This document shows, one piece after another, positions 49,395-58,449 of a stretch of 64,000 nucleotides of DNA. Where the stretch lies: assembly GCA_003599575.1 (NCBI GenBank), contig QZKV01000083.1, forward strand, positions 62,001-126,000. The letters are read 5' to 3'. The translations under genes were made by a program, and so were the position numbers. The notes under the pieces were generated by a model. The model searched no databases, was not told the DNA's origin, and saw only the letters and a list, made by a program, of their open reading frames with translations. Within the stretch, counting starts at the first letter, position 1. Each line of letters starts with the position of its first letter. Source of the DNA: Desulfobacteraceae bacterium. Its GTDB lineage: Bacteria; Desulfobacterota; Desulfobacteria; Desulfobacterales; Desulfosarcinaceae.

Positions 49395-50648
49395 CTATCG
49401 CCCCCTGTTCTTCATCGTTTGGGTCACCTCATCCCAGCTGCGGCCGACCCTTCGCTGGGCCTTGCGGAAGAAGACAAATCCTATCGCCGTCAATAGGCTC
49501 GCCAAAATCCAGGCAACGGGATTTTGGGCCCGAAAGATGATGCCGAATAACTTCATAGGTTCTTGCGGGTTGATGCTCAAGGAAAGATGATAATTGATCT
49601 CCACCAGGACCATAATCCCCAAAAACATGATCAATGCCGTGGTGAGGATCAGACCATAGGACGGCAGCAGGCGTTTCATCAGGCCGGCTTTCCAGACCGG
49701 CTCGTGCAGCATCATGATGCCGGCCATCCCGTTGGGAGCCCACAGCACCATGCCGACGAAGAGCAGGCCGAAGTAAAGCAGCCAGGCATGCGTGATGCCG
49801 CCCAGATAGACCTGCATGAAGGTGACCAGAATCGCACCCAGAATCGGACCGAAAAAGTAGCCCACACCTCCCACATAGGTCATCATCAGCACGCTGCCGG
49901 ATGCATAAGCACCCACGGTTTCGCCGGTGATGATTTCATAGTTGATCGCGAAAAGCCCGCCGGCGATGCCTGCGAAAAAGGCCGCCAAACTGAATTGCAT
50001 CGTCCTGACCGTCCTTACGTTGTAGCCGATGAAAGCGGCGCGCTCGGGGTTGTCGCGTACCGCGTTGGCCACCCTGCCAAGGGGGGTCCTGGTCTGCAGG
50101 TACATCAGCGCCGCGCACACGATGGCCCAGAAAGCGATCAGGAAGTAGACCTCGTTCTGCTTGCCGAACTTGAAACCGGTGATGGACAACTTCACCATGC
50201 GGTTGGCCGAAATCCCCTGCTCGCCTCCGAAAAACGTCGGCAGCATCAGCGCACTGGCCGCGATCAATTCGCCGATGCCCAGGGAGATCAGGGCGAAGGT
50301 CGTGCCAGCGCGCGCCGTGGACAGCCATCCGAAGAAGATGCCGGCCGCCAGACCCCCCAGGCCGCCCACCAGCGGCAGCAATTCGATGGGCAGGGGCAGT
50401 GTGCCGCCGTCGATCATGTTGAGCGCGTGCATGGCGAGAAAACCGCCCAGGCCAAAGAAAACTGCGTGTCCGAACGAAAGCATCCCGCCTTGGCCAAGCA
50501 GCATGTTGTAGGAAAGGGCGAAAATAACGGCGATTCCCATTTGACACAGCAAAGTGATGGAAAACCTTGAATTGAAAATTAACGGCAGAACAGCGCAGAC
50601 GAGGACTGCGGCCAACCAGATTCCATATCGCTTAGCGAAAACAGTCAT
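49395..50648 (-). CDS. livM: Liv-type ABC transporter permease LivM
   Basis: 417 residues, about 10 transmembrane helices. Family segments: LSYNMLLGQGGMLSFGHAVFFGLGGF, TPLGRVANAVRDNPERAAFIGYNV (the cytosolic coupling loop) and SVLMMTYVGGVGYFFGPILGA, each read in the sequence. About 90 extra C-terminal residues include two further helices and a basic tail (RKAQRRVGRSWDEV), longer than usual. Confidence 0.9.
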   Translation of the reverse strand: MTVFAKRYGIWLAAVLVCAVLPLIFNSRFSITLLCQMGIAVIFALSYNMLLGQGGMLSFGHAVFFGLGGFLAMHALNMIDGGTLPLPIELLPLVGGLGGLAAGIFFGWLSTARAGTTFALISLGIGELIAASALMLPTFFGGEQGISANRMVKLSITGFKFGKQNEVYFLIAFWAIVCAALMYLQTRTPLGRVANAVRDNPERAAFIGYNVRTVRTMQFSLAAFFAGIAGGLFAINYEIITGETVGAYASGSVLMMTYVGGVGYFFGPILGAILVTFMQVYLGGITHAWLLYFGLLFVGMVLWAPNGMAGIMMLHEPVWKAGLMKRLLPSYGLILTTALIMFLGIMVLVEINYHLSLSINPQEPMKLFGIIFRAQNPVAWILASLLTAIGFVFFRKAQRRVGRSWDEVTQTMKNRGR

Positions 50649-50678
50649 GTTTCGAATACTTTCTTGTTCGTGTCGGGT

Positions 50679-51629
50679 TTACGACTCGCGTTTGCCCATG
50701 ATGCCTTTGGGGCGGAACATCAGCATCAGAACCATAAACAGGTAGGGCAGGATCGGACCGGTATGCGACAACCGGATGCGCAAAGCATCTCCGATCACAC
50801 CGCCCGGCATCGTCCGAAGCCCGATCCAGGCCAGAATGTCACCCGGGGAAAGGTCGATGCCAACGGCAAAAGTCTGGATTGCGGCCAGGAGCAGGGAGGC
50901 CACCAAGGCGCCGGTCAAGGAGCCCATGCCGCCCACGACGATCACCACAAAGACAATGGGGCCCAGGGTTGCGGCCATGGAGGGTTCGGTGATCAGGAAG
51001 ATGCCGCCGATCACGCCCGCCAGTCCGGCCAGGGCAGACCCGCCGCCGAAAACCAGCATGAACACCGTCGGCACGTTGTGGCCGAGAGCGCTAACGCCCT
51101 GCGGATGGGTCAGGGCGGCTTGAATGACCAGCCCGATGCGCGTGCGTGTCAGGACCAGGTACAACCCCACGAACATGGCCACCGAAATCAGCAGCATGAA
51201 CATGCGGTAGGCTGAAAAGGAGGTGGTGAACAACGTAAACAGCGAAAAATCCAGGAATGCAGGAATCGGATAGGTCACGGCATTGCGGCTCCATATCAGA
51301 TTGACACCTTCTTCGATGATGAACGCCAATCCGACGGTAAAAAGCAGTTCGGCCACATGGCCGTACTTGTGAACGGACCTGAGTCCGTATCGCTCGACCA
51401 GCGCCCCTATACCGCCCACCAGTACGGGCGCGATCACCAGCGCCGGTACGAAACCGACGAACTTGCTGATCTGGTAACCGAAATAGGCGCCCAGCATGTA
51501 AAAACTGGCATGGGCAAAGTTGAGCACGCCCATCATGCTGAAAATCAAGGTGAGCCCGCTGGAAAGCATGAAGAACAGCATGCCCAGGACCAGGGAGTTG
51601 AGAGATGCAAAAAAAAGATATTCCAGCAT
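50679..51629 (-). CDS. livH: Liv-type ABC transporter permease LivH
   Basis: 316 residues, eight or so helices. Typical start LNSLVLGMLFFMLSSGLTLIFSMMGVLNFAH, coupling loop RTRIGLVIQAALTHPQGVSALGHNV, and GGMGSLTGALVASLLL (each seen). It forms the membrane channel with LivM. It follows livJ after a 250-bp gap that holds a strong hairpin. Confidence 0.9.
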   Translation of the reverse strand: MLEYLFFASLNSLVLGMLFFMLSSGLTLIFSMMGVLNFAHASFYMLGAYFGYQISKFVGFVPALVIAPVLVGGIGALVERYGLRSVHKYGHVAELLFTVGLAFIIEEGVNLIWSRNAVTYPIPAFLDFSLFTLFTTSFSAYRMFMLLISVAMFVGLYLVLTRTRIGLVIQAALTHPQGVSALGHNVPTVFMLVFGGGSALAGLAGVIGGIFLITEPSMAATLGPIVFVVIVVGGMGSLTGALVASLLLAAIQTFAVGIDLSPGDILAWIGLRTMPGGVIGDALRIRLSHTGPILPYLFMVLMLMFRPKGIMGKRES

Positions 51630-51801
51630 AGATGACTTTCCTGAAATAAACGGACGGGACCCCTCCCGGTCCGTTGCATAAATCGGGTTAGGGCGAAGGT
51701 TTTACTCTTTGTCGATGGAGCAGGCCGCGATAGCCATGGAGCGCGATGGACGCTCACCCCCGGGATCCCGTCGGCTCACCCTTTGACGTTGGTCGCTGAA
51801 A

Positions 51802-51823
51802 GGGGCGGCCGAACGGCCGCCCC
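51802..51823 (-). terminator. Strong GC hairpin between livJ and livH
   Basis: GGGGCGGCCG-AA-CGGCCGCCCC: perfect 10-bp arms with a 2-nt loop, 57 bp after the livJ stop. On the minus strand only TTTC follows, so partial termination or 3'-end protection of the livJ transcript is more likely than full termination. That would yield more binding protein than permease. Confidence 0.65.
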
Positions 51824-51879
51824 TGTCTTTCTTGGTTTACCGGAAGGCAATCCGCCATCGAACCGGTCGTACAGCTCGG

Positions 51880-53154
51880 TTACTTCTTGGCCGGACGCTC
51901 CATCTTGCAGGTGGTCGGCATGGCTGTCGCCGGAGCCTCGATGCGTTTGACGGTGCTGAATCCCACACCTGTGTTCTCCGAATCGTACTTGACCTTGTCG
52001 GTGCCGGCTTTGGCGTAGACGGAGATGTACAACGGCTGGATCAGCTGGTGGTCCTCGGCGCGCATGGTGACTTTGCCGTAGGGGGTTTCATGCTCCATGC
52101 CCTCCAGAGCAAAAGCGATCGCTTTGGCATCCGTGCTGCCCGCCTTTTTGACGGCGGCAGCCAGCATCTCCATTTCCGTGCGGATGCGCCCGTAGTAGTA
52201 AGGCGATTCGCCGTTTTGGGAGTATTTCTTTTGGTACCCGAGGAAAAACTCCTCGTCCTTTTTGTTCTTTTCTTCATGGTTCAGGTTGATGTGCCATTCG
52301 GTCACGTGGTTAAGAACGCCGATTCCGGCCTCGCCGATAGCTTTGGGTGCGCCCAGGCCACCGCCGTAGAAAGTGTGGAATTTGGCATCAAGACCGGCAT
52401 CCTTGGCGGCTTTGACCAGCAACGACATGTCGGCGCCCCAGTTGCCGGTGATGATCGTGTCGGCGCCCGAAGCCTTGATCTGGGACACGTAGGGCGAAAA
52501 ATCCTTTACTTTGCCAAGCGGGGTGTAAACATCGCCCACGATCTGGACGTCGGGACGCTTTTCCTTCAGCATGCTCTTGGCGGCATCAGCTACTGCATGT
52601 CCGAAAACATAGTCCTGATTGATCAGATAGACTTTTTTGACGTTTTTTTGTTCCTTGATGTAGTCGGTAATGGCGGCCATCTTCATGTCCGCGTGGGCGT
52701 CGAAGCGAAAGTGCCAGAAACTGCATCCCTCATTGGTAAAGGCCGGTGTGACCGCAGCATAGTTCAAGTAGATCACCTCGTCGCCCGGGTTGCGTTCGTT
52801 GAACTTGTTCACGGCTTCGATCAAAGCGCCGGCCACGCTGGAACCGTTGCCCTGGGTGATGATGCGGATGCCCTGGTCGATGGCATTCTTGAACTGGATC
52901 AATGAATCCTGGGGGCTGGTCTTGTTGTCGAAGGGCACGATCGCAAACTTTTTTCCGCCCAGCACGCCGCCCTTGGCGTTGATCAACTCCGCATTGTACT
53001 GAAAATGTCTTAATCCAGCGTCGCCCACCCCGGCGAAAGCGCCGGACAAAGGATCGATGTAAGCGATTTTGATCGTATCGGCTGCCATGGACGGCGAAGC
53101 GATCACGGCTAACAGAACCACACCCATCAGAACCAAGAAAATCTTTTTTTGCAT
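51880..53154 (-). CDS. livJ: Liv-type ABC transporter substrate-binding protein
   Basis: 424 residues. Signal peptide KKIFLVLMGVVLLAVIASPS then mature AADTIKIAYIDPLSGAFAGVG, the usual start of the HAAT periplasmic binding fold; GNGSSVAGALIEAVNKFN and DYVFGHAVADAAKSML follow. The ligand is not predictable; the neighbours (acyl-CoA ligase, adenine deaminase) suggest an organic acid, amino acid or purine. GAAGGAG lies upstream of the ATG. Confidence 0.88.
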   Translation of the reverse strand: MQKKIFLVLMGVVLLAVIASPSMAADTIKIAYIDPLSGAFAGVGDAGLRHFQYNAELINAKGGVLGGKKFAIVPFDNKTSPQDSLIQFKNAIDQGIRIITQGNGSSVAGALIEAVNKFNERNPGDEVIYLNYAAVTPAFTNEGCSFWHFRFDAHADMKMAAITDYIKEQKNVKKVYLINQDYVFGHAVADAAKSMLKEKRPDVQIVGDVYTPLGKVKDFSPYVSQIKASGADTIITGNWGADMSLLVKAAKDAGLDAKFHTFYGGGLGAPKAIGEAGIGVLNHVTEWHINLNHEEKNKKDEEFFLGYQKKYSQNGESPYYYGRIRTEMEMLAAAVKKAGSTDAKAIAFALEGMEHETPYGKVTMRAEDHQLIQPLYISVYAKAGTDKVKYDSENTGVGFSTVKRIEAPATAMPTTCKMERPAKK

Positions 53155-53532
53155 GTTCCATCTCCTTCTCTTATTTTAACGCTGATAGAAAAAATGTGAA
53201 AGGACTTGCCAGGAATGTCGACCCGGATGGCAAGCTCGCCGACCGCGTCCAAATCTTGGCCGCTAAGGATCTTTCCACTACCGGTCCGCCCTCCTTTCTA
53301 GAATGAGTTTTGAAGGGGAGGTGCCGAAAAGTTAATGCTCGCAGATGGTTGAGCTGGGGGTATCTCGAAAACCACAGGGGCAATTGGAAATACCGGGTGG
53401 AACATTTTAGGGGTGCATTTATATGAGCTTAGATGACGTATTTACCCGCTCCTGCGCAGCAGGGTTGTATATAAATCATTTTTTTAAAAAGTTTCAAGTT
53501 AATTTCTGATTCCGATTCATTTTGGTTCCAGT
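53155..53532 (-). promoter_or_regulatory. Gap upstream of livJ, candidate promoter
   Basis: AT-rich. On the minus strand TTGAAA (53497-53492), 18 bp, TATATA (about 53473-53468) is a candidate promoter with a ~305-nt leader. CCTGC-TGC-GCAGG (about 53452-53464) could be a weak hairpin after adenine deaminase. No gene seen. Confidence 0.35.
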
Positions 53533-55338
53533 TTACAAATGTAACCTGGCGACCTCGGAATCAGCCCCGAGGACGCCCCTCACTTCTCCGGATTTGAAAT
53601 GAACCAAGCCGTCCTCGCAGATCCTCAGGTAAGGAATGGCTGCACCTGTCAAAGTCGCCAAGGTCAGCAAAGGATCGTGAAAAGGCGTTCCCAAGGATTG
53701 TACCGCCCCGGTGAGATCGGACAGCTTTCGGGACAGATCGATCATCGCAAGATCCGCTACCATGCCCAGATTGGGCAGGGGCAACTCGGCCAATATCTCA
53801 CCCTGCCGTGCCACCACGATTCCCCCCTGAAGCTCCCTGATCCGGTTGATGCAAAGGGCCATATCCGCCTCGTGGGCGCCGATCACGATCAGATTGGCGG
53901 TATCCCAGGCCACGCTGCTGGCGACCGCGCCCGCGCGCAAGCCGAAACCGCGCAGGAGTGCGGTGAAGATTTTGCCCGGCGCATGCCTGCGGTCGACCGC
54001 CGCAACTTTGATCACATCCTGCTCCGGAGCACAGCGGATGCATCCCTCAGGGGCCGGCCAGGAGAGCACCTGCTCGCGGGTGACCAGGTCGGTGACCATC
54101 TCGATGACCGACACTTGGGCTTTTGCTGCGGTGCCGCCCGCCCGTATGGTAAAATCATCTGCAGTAAGCTCCCGGGGTAAAGCAACGGTATTCCGGCTCC
54201 GATCAGAGAATGCATGCGCCCTGGGCGCGACCAGCAGGCGTCCGTCGCGGGCGATCACGCGTCCGTTGCTGATCACAAGCTCGGCGGTGATGGTGTCGAT
54301 CTCGGGAATCAGCACCAGATCGGCGTAGCGGCCGGGTGCGATGCCGCCCACCAGGTGGTCGATTGCAAAATGCTCGGCCACATTGAGCGTCGTCATCTGG
54401 AGCGCTTCCATCGGGGTAAAGCCGTATTCAATGGCTTTTTGGACCACCGCCTCCATATAGCCCGAGCTCAACAGCGCCCCGGGATCGATGCCGTCCGATA
54501 CGATTGTCAGCCGGCGCAGATCGACACCTTGGGAGCGGATGCGGGCTATTGCGGCCAGGTCTCTGCGCACATTGCCTTCGCGAGCCATGACATGGATGCC
54601 CAGGCGCATGCGCGCCAGCGCCTCTTCGGCCGTGATCGGTTCGTGGCATGAAGATATGCCGATGGCGGCATAGGCGGCCAGCTTGCCGTTTTTGGCTCCG
54701 GCCGAGTGGCCTTCCAGCTTTTTCCCCGCAACTAGGGTCGCCTGCATGGCCGGCAGCAGTCTTTGCGGGGATTGCATGACGCCTTGCCAATAGGATTCGC
54801 CCAGGCCCAAAATCTCTTCGCGCGCCAAAAGGCGCTCCAGATCCTGCGGATCAATGCCCAGCAGTTTGCGGCTGAGGGAGACCATGGGCGGCGCCGTGGC
54901 AAAGAGCTTGATCGGTTGGTCAGCCAGCGAGTCGAGAAAATCGACGATGCCTGCGTATCCGCCCACGGCATACGGCTCAAAGGCTTCAGTCACCACGGTG
55001 GTAGTGCCGCCCGGTGCGGCATAGCGGATAAATTCAGCCATGTTGAAAAAGGCGGCCAGGTGGGTGTGCCCGTCGATCAATCCGGGAATGACCACCCTCC
55101 CGGCCGCATCGATCACTTCGGTATGCGCGCCGATCATGCCATCCGGGGCGTCGCCGGTGTAAGCAATCCATTTACCCAGGCTGACGATCGACTGGTTCTC
55201 AAGTATTTCACCTGTGTAGACATTGGCCACCCGCGCGTTGATCACCGCGAGGTCGCCCGGCTTTTTGCCAAGGGCCACCTGCATCAGGGCCTGTGCATCG
55301 CGTGCGGCCAGATCCGCAAGCGGTTGATTGCTGCTCAT
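53533..55338 (-). CDS. ade: Adenine deaminase
   Basis: 601 residues. Deaminates adenine to hypoxanthine for purine salvage. Amidohydrolase motifs: IPGLIDGHTHL (HxH metal site), GISSCHEPIT, VSDGIDPGAL (metal Asp), ALQMTTLNVAEHF and GGIAPGRYADLVLI; a C-terminal adenine-deaminase domain follows (VIGAHEADMALCINRI). The start at 55338 (MSSNQPLADL) follows GGAG; 24 extra upstream codons are unsupported. It is on the same strand as livJ and 380 bp above it. Confidence 0.92.
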   Translation of the reverse strand: MSSNQPLADLAARDAQALMQVALGKKPGDLAVINARVANVYTGEILENQSIVSLGKWIAYTGDAPDGMIGAHTEVIDAAGRVVIPGLIDGHTHLAAFFNMAEFIRYAAPGGTTTVVTEAFEPYAVGGYAGIVDFLDSLADQPIKLFATAPPMVSLSRKLLGIDPQDLERLLAREEILGLGESYWQGVMQSPQRLLPAMQATLVAGKKLEGHSAGAKNGKLAAYAAIGISSCHEPITAEEALARMRLGIHVMAREGNVRRDLAAIARIRSQGVDLRRLTIVSDGIDPGALLSSGYMEAVVQKAIEYGFTPMEALQMTTLNVAEHFAIDHLVGGIAPGRYADLVLIPEIDTITAELVISNGRVIARDGRLLVAPRAHAFSDRSRNTVALPRELTADDFTIRAGGTAAKAQVSVIEMVTDLVTREQVLSWPAPEGCIRCAPEQDVIKVAAVDRRHAPGKIFTALLRGFGLRAGAVASSVAWDTANLIVIGAHEADMALCINRIRELQGGIVVARQGEILAELPLPNLGMVADLAMIDLSRKLSDLTGAVQSLGTPFHDPLLTLATLTGAAIPYLRICEDGLVHFKSGEVRGVLGADSEVARLHL

Positions 55339-55421
55339 GACGCTACCTGCTCCTTGGCAATTCCGGAATCCGTTTTCCCGCATGGGGGCGCGGAGGCGCG
55401 CAGCGCGCAAGCACCTGATCG

Positions 55422-55490
55422 TTTACATCTCCGCGTCTCACAACCCTGCCAACGCTCGTAATCGTAGCCGTAATCCAGTGGAGATGTAAA
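55422..55490. promoter_or_regulatory. Separated perfect 11-bp inverted repeat in divergent region
   Basis: TTTACATCTCC (55422-55432) and GGAGATGTAAA (55480-55490), 47 bp apart, between ade (minus) and the MDR reductase (plus). This could be a paired operator forming a loop, or an RNA stem. No adjacent regulator gene. Confidence 0.45.
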
Positions 55491-55532
55491 GGCGTTTTGA
55501 TGGTCTCTCGCCTATGCTTTAGCTTTTGCTCA

Positions 55533-55562
55533 TTGACACCCCCGCCCCGCGAGCCCTATTTT
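55533..55562 (+). promoter_or_regulatory. Promoter of the MDR reductase gene
   Basis: TTGACA (55533-55538), 18 bp, TATTTT (55557-55562), with the AAAGGAG ribosome-binding site and ATG 55583 just downstream. Confidence 0.55.
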
Positions 55563-55582
55563 TCTGGAAAAAAGGAGTTGTC

Positions 55583-56584
55583 ATGCCTGAAAAAAACATA
55601 CAGGTTCTTCTGGCGCAACGGCCGATGGGGATGGTGAAAAAGAACCATTTCAGAATCGTCCACACGCCCGTGCCCGATATCGCAGACGGTCAATTTCTGG
55701 TGCGCAATCACTACCTGTCCCTGGATCCCTACATGCGCGGGCGCATGAGCGCAGCCAAATCCTACGCACAATCCGTGGAAATCGGCGATGTCATGGTCGG
55801 CGGCACGGTGGGGGAGGTGGCGGCCTCGAAGCATCCCGGGTTTAAAACCGGTGATGCTGTGCTGGGTGCGCTCGGCTGGCAGCTTTATGGTGTCAGTGAC
55901 GGCGGCGGCATCGCCAAAATAGAAGATGACCGCATTCCCTTGTCGGCCTATCTGGGAGTCATGGGCATGCCGGGCGTCACCGCCTATGTGGGACTGCTGG
56001 ATATCGGCCGGCCCAAGGCCGGTGAGACGGTGGTTGTATCGGCCGCCTCGGGCGCCGTGGGCAGCGTGGTCGGCCAGATCGCCAAACTAAAGGGCTGTCG
56101 CGCGGTCGGCATTGCCGGCGGTCCGGACAAGTGCCGCCACGTAAGAGAAGAATTGGGCCTGGACGCCTGCGTGGACTACAAGGCGGACCGATTGTGGGAA
56201 GATCTGGTCCACGCCACGCCCGCGGGTATCGATATTTATTTCGACAATGTGGGGGGTCCGATTTTCGATAGGGTGCTCAACCGCATGAATCCTTTCGGAC
56301 GCATTCCGGTTTGCGGCATGATTTCCCAGTACAACACCCTCAAACCGTACGGCGTCCGCAATTTGCGCAACGTTCTGATCCAACGCCTTAAAATGCAGGG
56401 CTTCATCGTATCCGACCATGCCGGGCGCCGGACCGATGCCTTGGCCGATATCGGCCGCTGGCTGCTTGAAGGACGTCTTAAATACCGCGAAAGCATCACG
56501 CAAGGTCTGGAAAACGCACCGGCGGCCTTTATCGGGTTGATGACCGGTAAAAATTTCGGTAAGCAACTGGTCAAACTTATTTAA
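55583..56584 (+). CDS. NADP-dependent MDR oxidoreductase (CurA/PTGR type)
   Basis: 333 residues. A zinc-free medium-chain reductase that reduces the double bond of enones or enoyl compounds. It has YLSLDPYMRGRM near the N-terminus, VVVSAASGAVGSVVGQIAKL (NADP Rossmann) and GIDIYFDNVGGPIFDRVL, all typical of the leukotriene B4 dehydrogenase/CurA group. The start at 55583 follows AAAGGAG; a frame from 55526 is unsupported. First of a plus-strand run of five genes. Confidence 0.88.
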   Translation: MPEKNIQVLLAQRPMGMVKKNHFRIVHTPVPDIADGQFLVRNHYLSLDPYMRGRMSAAKSYAQSVEIGDVMVGGTVGEVAASKHPGFKTGDAVLGALGWQLYGVSDGGGIAKIEDDRIPLSAYLGVMGMPGVTAYVGLLDIGRPKAGETVVVSAASGAVGSVVGQIAKLKGCRAVGIAGGPDKCRHVREELGLDACVDYKADRLWEDLVHATPAGIDIYFDNVGGPIFDRVLNRMNPFGRIPVCGMISQYNTLKPYGVRNLRNVLIQRLKMQGFIVSDHAGRRTDALADIGRWLLEGRLKYRESITQGLENAPAAFIGLMTGKNFGKQLVKLI

Positions 56585-56739
56585 AGCAGCCGAAAGCATT
56601 AGAGATCTGCTGCTGAACAGTCCGTTCTTTCGTGCAGGATGGTTCCGGGATAGAGCTTATTCATTGTGCTGCGTTCCTCGCAGTGCAAGCAAGTCGCAGG
56701 TTCCCCAACATAAACCGCTAAAAGAGAAAGGTGGATTGC

Positions 56740-57204
56740 ATGCCCAAAACGACATTTGAATCGCTGGAAGCATTGCGCAGTAAGATCGGACAGGAAATCG
56801 CCGTCGGCGACTGGACGGCCGTCACCCAGGAACAGATCAACCTGTTTGCGGAAGCCACCGGCGATCATCAATGGATTCATTTGGATCAGAAGCGCGCGGC
56901 GGCCGAATCCCCCTACGGCACGACCATCGCCCACGGCTTTTTGACCCTGTCGCTCATTCCCAGGCTGATGGCTGACACGCTGCAACTGCCCAAGGCCAAA
57001 ATGTCGGTCAACTACGGCCTCAACCGGGTGCGCTTCGCCGCACCGGTGCCGGCCGGCAAAAAGGTGCGTCCGCGGGTCACCTTGCTGGGGATCGAAGATG
57101 TCCCCGGCGGCGTCCAGATGAACTGGAAAGTAACCATCGAAGTGGAGGGCAGCGAAAAACCGGCCTGCATTGCCGAGACGATTGCGCGGCACTATACGGA
57201 CTAA
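56740..57204 (+). CDS. MaoC-like (R)-specific enoyl-CoA hydratase
   Basis: 154 residues, hotdog fold. The hydratase-2 motif is clear: INLFAEATGDHQWIHLD (catalytic Asp/His) with GTTIAHGFLTLSLIP. It would hydrate crotonyl-CoA-like substrates to (R)-3-hydroxyacyl-CoA. I chose the ATG at 56740, 6 bp after AAAGGTGG; a GTG 9 bp upstream is the alternative. It lies between two MDR reductases. Confidence 0.88.
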   Translation: MPKTTFESLEALRSKIGQEIAVGDWTAVTQEQINLFAEATGDHQWIHLDQKRAAAESPYGTTIAHGFLTLSLIPRLMADTLQLPKAKMSVNYGLNRVRFAAPVPAGKKVRPRVTLLGIEDVPGGVQMNWKVTIEVEGSEKPACIAETIARHYTD

Positions 57205-57264
57205 AAAGAGGTTGGTTTATAGATCAACAACATAGGGACCGGTGGGCACAGGAAAGGAGTCATT

Positions 57265-58245
57265 GTGAAAGCATTCGTATGTACCGAATTCGGACCGGTC
57301 GATAACTGCGCTGTGCAGGAAATCGAGCCCCGCCCGCCCGGCGCGGATCAGGTCCTGATCGAAGTTAAAAGTGCATCCCTTAATTTTCCGGATGCCTTGA
57401 TGGTCGAGGGCCGCTATCAATACAAGCCGCCCCTGCCTTTCACGCCGGGCATGGACCTGGCCGGCATTGTTCGTGAAGTCGGAGAAAAGGTCACGCATGT
57501 CGCGCCGGGAGACCGGGTGATCGCCTTTTCGGGCGTCGGCGCTTTCGCCGATTTATGTCTTTCGTCCAAGGACAAAGTGATTCCCCTGCCGGCCGGGATG
57601 TCTTTTGATATGGGAGCTGCCTTCGGGCTGACCTACGCGACCGCTATCCACGCCTTCCGCGATTGCGCCAGACTCCAGCCCGGTGAAGAGGTGCTGGTCC
57701 TGGGCGCGGCCGGAGGCGTCGGCATGGCCTCGATCGAAGTGGCCAAGGCCATGGGGACCCGGGTGATCGCCGCCGCCGCAACGGAAGAAAAGCTGAAATT
57801 GTGCAAAGAGATGGGCGCGGATGAAACCATCAATTACGACCAAGAAGATTTGCGCCTGCGCACCCTTGCACTCACCGGCCGCAAGGGCGTGGATGTGGTC
57901 TGTGATCCGGTGGGCGGGCGCTACACGATGGATGCCTTGCGCGCCACAGCCTGGGGAGGACGCCTGCTGGTGGTCGGTTTTGCGGCCGGCGACATACCCA
58001 AGATTCCGCTGAATTACGCCCTGCTCAGCGAGCGCTCCATCATCGGCGTTTTCTGGGGTGCGTGGGCCGCCCGCGATCCCGGCGGACAGCTGCGCAATAT
58101 GGAGCTTTTGTCCCAGTGGTTTAAAGAAGATAAAATTCATCCCGTGATCGACAGCATCGTTCCCCTGTCAAAGATTCCCGATGCCATGCGGCGTCTGGTC
58201 GAGCGCAAGGTCAAGGGCAAGGTGGTTGTCCGGGTCCAAGATTGA
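57265..58245 (+). CDS. NADPH:quinone oxidoreductase-type MDR protein
   Basis: 326 residues from a GTG start with AAAGGAG. Zinc-free MDR with FTPGMDLAGIVREVGEKV, GLTYATAIHAF, LVLGAAGGVGMASIEVAK and CDPVGGRYTMDALRA, as in quinone oxidoreductase/acyl-CoA reductase-like proteins. The neighbouring hydratase and CoA-transferase suggest that it acts on enoyl-CoA or a related acyl compound; the substrate is inferred. Confidence 0.87.
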   Translation: MKAFVCTEFGPVDNCAVQEIEPRPPGADQVLIEVKSASLNFPDALMVEGRYQYKPPLPFTPGMDLAGIVREVGEKVTHVAPGDRVIAFSGVGAFADLCLSSKDKVIPLPAGMSFDMGAAFGLTYATAIHAFRDCARLQPGEEVLVLGAAGGVGMASIEVAKAMGTRVIAAAATEEKLKLCKEMGADETINYDQEDLRLRTLALTGRKGVDVVCDPVGGRYTMDALRATAWGGRLLVVGFAAGDIPKIPLNYALLSERSIIGVFWGAWAARDPGGQLRNMELLSQWFKEDKIHPVIDSIVPLSKIPDAMRRLVERKVKGKVVVRVQD

Positions 58246-58283
58246 TCCGGCTTGGCCGTGGTTGCAATTGAAAGTGGCAAGAT

Positions 58284-58332
58284 GAAAGCGGGGACAGTGA
58301 TCTGCACGGGTGCCGGCACTCCCCTTGCTTTC
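58284..58332 (+). terminator. Hairpin after the quinone-oxidoreductase-type gene
   Basis: GAAAGC(G)GGGA (58284-58294) pairs with TCCCC-TT-GCTTTC (58320-58332); inner bases can also pair. It is 40 bp past the stop and lacks a T-run, so termination is possible but not certain. Confidence 0.4.
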
Positions 58333-58449
58333 ATTGTCCACGCCTTTTTCGGGTGTTCGCGAAGACAGTCTATTGATCCGCCGGTCGTATTCACATATTG
58401 ATCATATTCCCGTTTCCACAAATGCTACTCTAATCGATCAGGAGAAGTA

